10,730 bases of DNA, from NCBI GenBank assembly GCA_002482865.1, contig DLGU01000014.1, positions 22,598 through 33,327 on the forward strand, given 5' to 3'. How positions within the stretch are numbered: the stretch's first letter is position 1; each line of letters opens with the position of its first letter. The DNA is from Porphyrobacter sp. UBA7686 (GTDB lineage Bacteria > Pseudomonadota > Alphaproteobacteria > Sphingomonadales > Sphingomonadaceae). Of this stretch, positions 6,273 through 10,730 are shown one piece after another. The position numbers and the translations under genes are program-made. The notes under the pieces were generated by a model. The model was not told the DNA's origin. It was given only the letters and a program-made list of their open reading frames with translations, and did no database searches.

Positions 6273-7046
6273 TTACGCAGCCTTCTTGATCTTTTCCGCG
6301 GCGACGCTGACGCGGTTCGAGATCGGGGCGAAGGCTTCGTTGTAGAGCTTCACCCAAGCTTCGGTGCGCTTCGAGCCGTAGGAAACCAGCGCGTCGAAGT
6401 TGCGACGAGCGATTTCACCCTGAAGCTGCATCAGTTCGGTCGGCGACTTGACGGCGGCAACCTTCTTGGCGTCTTCGGTGACGGTTTCGATCACGGTCTT
6501 GCCGGTTTCGACGTTGTCCTTGAGCAGTTCCTGCGCACCAGCGATGAAGATCTTGCCGCTTTCGACGACAGCTTCGACGTTCGCCTTGGTGAACTCGGTG
6601 GCTTCCGAAGCCAGCACGGTGGTCTGGGCGTAGGCGGTCTTCGCGCGGGTCTGAACGTCGGCGATGACGTCCTTGGCGGTCGCGGCGATATCGGTGTTCT
6701 TGGCAGTGGCCATGATGGTGTCCTTGAGCTTGATGACGGGGTTGGTCTTCGGCGCGGCGGGCTTGCTCGTCTTGACGGCAGCCTTCCTGGCCAGCACCGG
6801 CTTTTTGACCGGGGTTTTGGTCGCCGTCTTCTTGACGGTCTTGGCAGCGGCCTTCTTGACCGGGGTTGCCTTCTTGGCAGCCGGGGCCTTCTTGGGCGCA
6901 GCAATTTTCTTGGCGACCGGATCGGCTTCAACCTTGGGCGCTTCGACGGACTTGGCCGATGCTTCGGCATAAGCCTTCTCGGCAGCAGCGTCGATCTTGG
7001 CGACGGGAGCCTTTACTTCGGTAGCAGTGTTTTCAACTTCGGACAT
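6273..7046 (-). CDS. Phasin family protein with histone-H1-like N-terminal half
   Basis: 257 residues. The C-terminal half (about 115-250) is a phasin domain: an amphipathic, low-complexity helical segment with TRAKTAYAQT, VEAVVESGKIFIAGAQEL and SPTELMQLQGEIARRNFDALVSYGSKRTEAW. Phasins coat polyhydroxyalkanoate granules and control their number and size. The N-terminal half (1-105) has no hydrophobic core and is rich in Ala, Lys and Pro; KK pairs recur at 46, 52, 58 and 64 and again at 72 and 81, like histone H1 tails. Similar basic tails in PhaF of Pseudomonas and PhaM of Cupriavidus bind DNA and help segregate granules, so a dual granule/nucleoid role is a fair inference. GAGG lies 5 nt before the ATG. 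An internal ATG at codon 112 also has a good ribosome binding site. The gene sits 148 bp downstream of phaC with its own promoter and terminator. Confidence 0.9.
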   Translation of the reverse strand: MSEVENTATEVKAPVAKIDAAAEKAYAEASAKSVEAPKVEADPVAKKIAAPKKAPAAKKATPVKKAAAKTVKKTATKTPVKKPVLARKAAVKTSKPAAPKTNPVIKLKDTIMATAKNTDIAATAKDVIADVQTRAKTAYAQTTVLASEATEFTKANVEAVVESGKIFIAGAQELLKDNVETGKTVIETVTEDAKKVAAVKSPTELMQLQGEIARRNFDALVSYGSKRTEAWVKLYNEAFAPISNRVSVAAEKIKKAA

Positions 7047-7061
7047 GGTAGCCTCGCTTCA

Positions 7062-7078
7062 TGTTGCACTGCACAAAA
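7062..7078. promoter_or_regulatory. Operator-like TGC-rich box 1 over the phasin -10 and start site
   Basis: TTGCACTGCACAA (7064-7076) contains the pseudo-palindrome TGCA-C-TGCA. It shares TTTTGTGCAGTGCA (minus-strand reading) with box 2 at 7106-7126. It overlaps the -10 hexamer at 7075-7080 and the expected transcription start, which is a repressor position. The pattern TGC-N3-GCA agrees with the TGC-rich sites reported for the PHA-responsive repressor PhaR in Paracoccus. No phaR gene is in the window. Confidence 0.6.
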
Positions 7079-7102
7079 TAGTGAATGCGGATGCGAAGTC
7101 AA
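7075..7102 (-). promoter_or_regulatory. Sigma70-type promoter of the phasin gene
   Basis: Read on the minus strand: TTGACT (7102-7097), a 16-nt spacer, then TATTTT (7080-7075). Transcription should begin near 7068, leaving a leader of about 20 nt with GAGG before the ATG at 7046. It matches the housekeeping consensus at five of six -35 bases and four of six -10 bases. It is flanked by the two TGC-rich boxes, so the phasin gene is probably transcribed independently of phaC and is repressible. Confidence 0.65.
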
Positions 7103-7105
7103 GCC

Positions 7106-7126
7106 TTTTTGTGCAGTGCACAAAAA
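7106..7126. promoter_or_regulatory. Operator-like box 2: perfect 21-bp palindrome upstream of the phasin -35
   Basis: TTTTTGTGCA (7106-7115), a single central G (7116), then the exact reverse complement TGCACAAAAA (7117-7126). The core TGC-AGT-GCA repeats that of box 1, whose centre lies 47 bp away. The box ends 4 bp upstream of the -35. The AT flanks are part of the palindrome and no extra T-run follows, so an operator is more likely than a terminator. The probable ligand is a PhaR-type repressor, by analogy with other alphaproteobacterial phasin promoters. Confidence 0.65.
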
Positions 7127-7194
7127 TGTACGAATGTTTGCGGATTCAGAGGTTTGGTGCTTGGGGCAGAGTGCACTTGCTGAACGAAACCCCT

Positions 7195-9123
7195 TTAGCG
7201 CGTCTTCACATAGCGCCCCGGCGCGTCCTCAATCACGGTATCACCCTTGCCGCCGGGCACGCGCTTGGCTCTTGCGGGAACACGCGCGTCGGACTGGCGG
7301 TGAAGCCATTCGAGCCAGTGCGGCCACCAGCTGCCCGGATGCTCGGTCGCGCTCTCGACAAAGGCCTTGAGCGACGGCGCGGCGCTATCGCCGACCCAGT
7401 ATTGGTACTTGCCCGCAGCGGGCGGATTGACCACGCCCGCGATATGGCCCGAACCTGCCAGCAGGAACTCCATCGGCCCGGTGAAATGCTTCGTAATGCG
7501 CCACACGCTTTCGGCGGGCGCGATGTGATCTTCGCGTCCTGCCTGCACGAAGCTGGGGGTGGCGACCTTGGTGAGGTCGATCGGCGTGCCATCAGCCTCC
7601 AAGGCGTCCGGCACCACCAGCTTGTTGTCGCGGTAGAGATCGCGCAGGTAGGCGTTGTGCCACTTGGAGGGCAAGTTGGTGACGTCGCCGTTCCAGTGGA
7701 GCAGATCGAAGGCGGGGTAATCCTCGCCCATCATGTAGTTGTTCACCACATAGTTCCAGATCAGGTCACGGCCCCGCAGCGCGTTGAACGCGGCAGCGAG
7801 ATAGCGCCCATCAAGGTAGCCATGCGGCGACAGCTGCCCGATCATTTCCAACTGGCCATCGTCGATGAAATTCTTGAGATCGCCGCTCTTCTCGAAATCG
7901 ACTTGCGCGGTGAAGAAGGTGGCGGACTTGACCTTCTCCGCCTCACCCCGACGCGACTGGATCGCGAGCGTTGCCGCCAGCGTTGTCCCCGCGACGCAAT
8001 AGCCGATGGTGTGGACGGCCGGCACATCAAGCCGCGCGCGCACATGGTCGATCGCTTCCATCTGGGCGCGGATGTAGTCGTCCCACACCACATCGCCCAT
8101 GGTCTCGTCGGCTGATTTCCAGCTGACCACGAAGACAGTGATCCCTTGATCCACCGCCCACTTGATGAAGCTCTTCTTGGGCGTCAGGTCGAGGATGTAG
8201 AAGCGGTTGATCCACGGCGGGAAGATGATCAGCGGCACTTCCAGCACGGTATCGGTTGTGGGGCTGTACTGGATCAGCTGGAAGATCGGCGTTTCATGGA
8301 CGACCTTGCCCGGCGTCGCGGCCAGGTTCTCACCCAGCCGGAACGCGTTGGGATCGGTGTGGGTCAGCTGCCCACGCTTCATGTCGTTGATGAGGTGCTG
8401 CATCCCGCGCACGAGGTTCGCCCCGCGACTTTCGATCGTGCGCTTCATCACCACCGGATTGAGGGCGAGGAAATTGTCCGGGCTCATCGCCTCGGCCAGT
8501 GCGGAAACGGCAAATTCGAGCTGCTGGCGCTTGGCACGGTCGAGCCCGTCCATGCCCTTCACGGCCTGCCGGAAATAGTCGGCCAGCATCAGATAGGTCT
8601 GATGCAGCAAAAGGAAGGCCGGATGTTCGCGCCATGCCGGGTCGGCAAAGCGCCGGTCGCTCTTGGGCAGAGCGGCGGCTTCGGGGGCGTCAGCCATTTT
8701 CCCGCCCGTCGCGCCCGCAGCAAAGCTCTGCATCACGCCTGACCACAGCTGCATCTGATCCTGGGCCAGCTTCGCCGAGGCTTCGAACATCCCCTTAGGC
8801 ATCTGGCCGAGCATCGCCTGCGACATCACCAGCCACTGCGCCGGGTCCAGCACATTGCTGCCGCCCATGCTCCCTTTGACGGCTTTCTCGGCAGCTGCCT
8901 GTGTCTGATGCGACGCGAAATCGAACCACAGCTGCTGGAGCTGCGTCGCGGTGGAGGCCCATTCCGCCAGCTCGGCAGGGTCCATTCCCCCCTTCATGCC
9001 GCCGCCGAGCAGCGAATCGAACCCATTGGCTCCCAGCATCTCGCGCATGGCGTCGCCCTGCATATCGAAGAAGCCTTTCAGCCCCTCGCCTGCCGTCGCC
9101 ATCAGGTCGGAATCCTGTGCCAT
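7195..9123 (-). CDS. phaC: Class I poly(3-hydroxyalkanoate) synthase PhaC
   Basis: 642 residues from the ATG at 9123; an in-frame TTG at 9132 is possible. PhaC polymerises (R)-3-hydroxyacyl-CoA, usually 3-hydroxybutyryl-CoA, into granule polyester and releases CoA. The alpha/beta-hydrolase core shows the lipase-like box GYCVAGT with nucleophile Cys376, then GREDHIAP with Asp532 and GSGHIAG with His560. The Asp-His spacing of 28 equals that of Cupriavidus PhaC1 (480/508). Other family marks are PPWINRFYILDL, FVVSWKSAD and the Trp-rich end SWWPHWLEWL. The length and lack of a PhaE or PhaR subunit gene nearby support class I. The N-terminal 60 residues are longer than in Cupriavidus and Gly/Met-rich. 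The phasin gene follows downstream. phaA and phaB are not in the window, and no PhaR-like box was seen before phaC. Confidence 0.95.
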   Translation of the reverse strand: MAQDSDLMATAGEGLKGFFDMQGDAMREMLGANGFDSLLGGGMKGGMDPAELAEWASTATQLQQLWFDFASHQTQAAAEKAVKGSMGGSNVLDPAQWLVMSQAMLGQMPKGMFEASAKLAQDQMQLWSGVMQSFAAGATGGKMADAPEAAALPKSDRRFADPAWREHPAFLLLHQTYLMLADYFRQAVKGMDGLDRAKRQQLEFAVSALAEAMSPDNFLALNPVVMKRTIESRGANLVRGMQHLINDMKRGQLTHTDPNAFRLGENLAATPGKVVHETPIFQLIQYSPTTDTVLEVPLIIFPPWINRFYILDLTPKKSFIKWAVDQGITVFVVSWKSADETMGDVVWDDYIRAQMEAIDHVRARLDVPAVHTIGYCVAGTTLAATLAIQSRRGEAEKVKSATFFTAQVDFEKSGDLKNFIDDGQLEMIGQLSPHGYLDGRYLAAAFNALRGRDLIWNYVVNNYMMGEDYPAFDLLHWNGDVTNLPSKWHNAYLRDLYRDNKLVVPDALEADGTPIDLTKVATPSFVQAGREDHIAPAESVWRITKHFTGPMEFLLAGSGHIAGVVNPPAAGKYQYWVGDSAAPSLKAFVESATEHPGSWWPHWLEWLHRQSDARVPARAKRVPGGKGDTVIEDAPGRYVKTR

Positions 9124-9237
9124 CGCGTCCAATTGTCCCTTGTCTATCGCACCGTCATACCAGTGTCGCCCATCCGGCCAAGCCGCAATTGGCGAAAACG
9201 CCTTCCCACGATCCGCGGGTTTAGCCTAGGGAGAGGA

Positions 9238-9273
9238 CGCGGGGGTCTGATCAGAGCCGCTGAAGACCCCGCG
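9238..9273 (+). promoter_or_regulatory. Leader hairpin upstream of alaC
   Basis: GGGGTCT (9242-9248) pairs with AGACCCC (9264-9270). The stem continues past a one-base bulge with CGC (9238-9240) against GCG (9271-9273), around a 15-nt loop. It stands about 20 nt before the alaC ATG, so it belongs to the 5' leader if transcription begins upstream. No U-run follows. The 172-bp gap between phaC and alaC must also hold both divergent promoters, but I could not pick convincing hexamers. Confidence 0.35.
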
Positions 9274-9295
9274 CAAGACAAGGTGATGACAGACG

Positions 9296-10495
9296 ATGAA
9301 TGACCAGTTCTACCGCATGAAGCGCATGCCTCCGTACGTGATCGCGGAAGTCAACGCCATGCGTCATGCCGCGCGGCTGGCAGGACAGGACATCATCGAC
9401 CTCGGCATGGGTAACCCCGATCAGCCCCCGCCGCAGCACGTCATCGACAAGCTGTGCGAAGTCGCAGCCAAGCCCGATGCGCACGGCTATTCGCAGTCCA
9501 AAGGCATCCCCGGCCTACGTCGCGCGCAGGCGGGGTATTATGCGCGCCGGTTCGGGGTCGAGCTTGATCCCGATAGCGAAGTGGTGGTGACGATGGGCTC
9601 GAAGGAGGGCCTCTCCAGCCTTGCCACGGCAATCATCGCGCCGGGCGATGTGGTGCTGGCGCCCAACCCGTCCTACCCGATTCACACCTTCGGCTTCATC
9701 ATTGCCGGCGCCACGATCCGCTCCGTGCCGACCACGCCGGACGAGCATTACTGGGAGTCGCTCGAACGGGCGATGAATTTCACCGTGCCGCGCCCGTCGG
9801 TGCTGGTGGTGAGCTATCCCTCAAACCCCACCTCGGAAATCGTCGATCTGGCGTTCTATGAGCGGCTGGTGGCTTGGGCGAAGGAGAATCAGGTCTGGGT
9901 TGTATCCGATTTGGCATATTCTGAGCTCTATTTCGACGGCAAGCCCACCCCCTCGATCATGCAGGTGCCGGGGGCGAAGGATGTCGCGATCGAATTCACC
10001 TCGATGTCCAAGACCTATTCGATGGCCGGCTGGCGGATGGGCTTTGCGGTCGGCAACAAGCAGCTCATCGCGGCGCTGACACGGGTAAAGTCCTACCTCG
10101 ATTACGGTGCCTTTACTCCGATCCAGGCGGCGGCCTGCGCGGCCCTGAACGGTCCGCAGGATATCATCGACACCAACCGCGAACTCTATCACAAGCGCCG
10201 CGACGTGATGGTCGAGGCCTTCGGCCGCGCGGGTTGGGATATCCCTGCGCCGCCCGCGTCGATGTTCGCCTGGGCTCCGCTGCCGCCAGCGCTGAAGTCG
10301 ATGGGCAGCCTCGAATTCTCCAAGCAGCTCCTGACCGAAGCGCAGGTCGCTGTCGCCCCCGGGGTTGGCTACGGCGAAAACGGCGAGGGTTACGTTCGGA
10401 TCGCGATGGTGGAGAACGAGCAACGGCTCCGTCAGGCCGCGCGCAACATTAAGCGCTATCTGCAGTCCAAAGGCGTCAACAGTTCGGCTGCCTGA
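9296..10495 (+). CDS. alaC: Glutamate-pyruvate aminotransferase AlaC
   Basis: 399 residues of the class I/II (fold type I) PLP aminotransferases. It strongly resembles E. coli AlaC along its whole length: FYRMKRMPPYV at the start, IIDLGMGNPD, HGYSQSKGIPGLRRA, GSKEGLSSL, PNPSYPIHTFG, SIMQVPGAKDVAIEF and FTPIQAAA. Catalytic residues seen are N177 (SNPT), D205 and Y208 (DLAY), the Schiff-base lysine K239 in SMSKTYSMAGWRMGF, R247 for the PLP phosphate, and R368 for the substrate carboxylate. The reaction is pyruvate plus glutamate to alanine plus 2-oxoglutarate, in the cytoplasm. The ATG at 9296 is preceded by AAGG about 12 nt upstream, a mediocre site. It is transcribed divergently from phaC, and no partner gene is in the same operon. 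Assignment to AlaC rather than another aspartate-family transaminase is well supported by end-to-end similarity. Confidence 0.92.
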   Translation: MNDQFYRMKRMPPYVIAEVNAMRHAARLAGQDIIDLGMGNPDQPPPQHVIDKLCEVAAKPDAHGYSQSKGIPGLRRAQAGYYARRFGVELDPDSEVVVTMGSKEGLSSLATAIIAPGDVVLAPNPSYPIHTFGFIIAGATIRSVPTTPDEHYWESLERAMNFTVPRPSVLVVSYPSNPTSEIVDLAFYERLVAWAKENQVWVVSDLAYSELYFDGKPTPSIMQVPGAKDVAIEFTSMSKTYSMAGWRMGFAVGNKQLIAALTRVKSYLDYGAFTPIQAAACAALNGPQDIIDTNRELYHKRRDVMVEAFGRAGWDIPAPPASMFAWAPLPPALKSMGSLEFSKQLLTEAQVAVAPGVGYGENGEGYVRIAMVENEQRLRQAARNIKRYLQSKGVNSSAA

Positions 10496-10617
10496 CGGCC
10501 GGATTTTGCGCCGACGTTAGTCGATCCGCAAGGTCTTCTCATCCAAATCGGAAGAAATTGTATCCGTTTTGGGCTATGTTTGGTGTAACCCGCGCCGGAC
10601 AGTCAAAGGAGATCGGC

Positions 10618-10730
10618 ATGACATCCTTAGCCGCACGACGGCTGACCGACAGGCAGCGGGCCGTAATGGAACGCATCGACCGGCGTGTGCCTATCAAGGT
10701 GATCGCGCAGGAACTCGGCGTGTCCGAGAC
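10618..10730 (+). CDS. Helix-turn-helix (LuxR/GerE-like) transcriptional regulator, partial
   Basis: Only the first 37 codons are in the window. The ATG at 10618 has an excellent ribosome binding site, AAGGAG, 6 nt upstream. The peptide LTDRQRAVMERIDRRVPIKVIAQELGVSET matches the first part of a LuxR/GerE-type DNA-binding domain: LT-RQ-V, then a helix and the IA-LGVS turn leading into the recognition helix. Unlike most LuxR-family proteins, the HTH here is at the N-terminus, with only nine residues before it. The rest of the protein and its signal are unseen. The 122-bp gap after alaC shows no clear terminator; it is AT-richer than its surroundings around 10540-10585, which suits a promoter for this gene. 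Confidence 0.75.
   Translation, partial: MTSLAARRLTDRQRAVMERIDRRVPIKVIAQELGVSE

Noticed and set aside
7106..7126. Palindrome read as a terminator for phaC
   Set aside because: The T and A runs are inside the palindrome itself and no unpaired U-tract follows on the minus strand; position relative to the phasin promoter and the shared core with a second box favour an operator.
7165..7180. Third PhaR-type box containing GTGCAC
   Set aside because: It shares only a 6-8 bp core with the other two boxes and lacks the TTGTGCA arm, so it is kept as a remark and not as a feature.
6222..7370. Plus-strand open frame of about 380 codons opposite the phasin gene
   Set aside because: The Gly/Leu/Asp-rich translation mirrors the Lys/Ala-rich phasin on the other strand, and the frame runs across the phasin promoter and terminator signals. 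It is not a gene.
10558..10589. TTGTAT and TATGTT as a promoter for the HTH regulator
   Set aside because: The hexamers are only 11 nt apart, and other pairings give poor matches; the region is AT-rich but the promoter cannot be placed.

Overview
The window reads as chromosome of an alphaproteobacterium, most likely a sphingomonad of the Erythrobacter/Porphyrobacter kind. This is an inference from high GC, protein style and gene content, not from a marker gene. Gene density is high, and every gap is shorter than 200 bp. The proteins are core or near-core, with no phage, IS, CRISPR, tRNA or rRNA signal. No wholly novel multi-gene system was found; the unusual material lies in regulatory DNA and low-complexity protein segments.

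Left part (1-2148): a minus-strand N-acyltransferase of the GNAT fold, cut by the window's left edge, diverges from a plus-strand membrane fatty acid desaturase with three histidine boxes. Both fit membrane-lipid metabolism. A GC-rich hairpin sits just before the desaturase ribosome binding site.

Middle (2159-6083, all minus strand, so read from high to low coordinates): clpS, a DUF427 gene, lptF, lptG and a small GNAT acetyltransferase, closely packed. lptF and lptG are 6 bp apart, and lptG and the acetyltransferase share a GTGA overlap. LptF and LptG are the inner-membrane permease halves of the lipopolysaccharide transporter. ClpS is the N-degron adaptor of ClpAP, and here it carries an acidic tandem-repeat N-terminal extension.

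Right-centre (6163-9123, minus strand): a polyhydroxyalkanoate (PHA) pair. phaC (class I PHA synthase) lies upstream of a phasin gene that has its own promoter. The phasin has a lysine/alanine/proline-rich, histone-H1-like N-terminal half and a usual phasin C-terminal half. Its promoter is framed by two TGC-rich palindromic boxes that look like operators of a PhaR-type PHA-responsive repressor. Its 3' UTR holds three consecutive hairpins, the first with a CU-rich (anti-Shine-Dalgarno-like) loop and the last a strong intrinsic terminator, so it is a candidate 3'-UTR small RNA.

Right end (9296-10730, plus strand): alaC, encoding a glutamate-pyruvate aminotransferase, then the first 37 codons of a helix-turn-helix regulator cut by the window's right edge.
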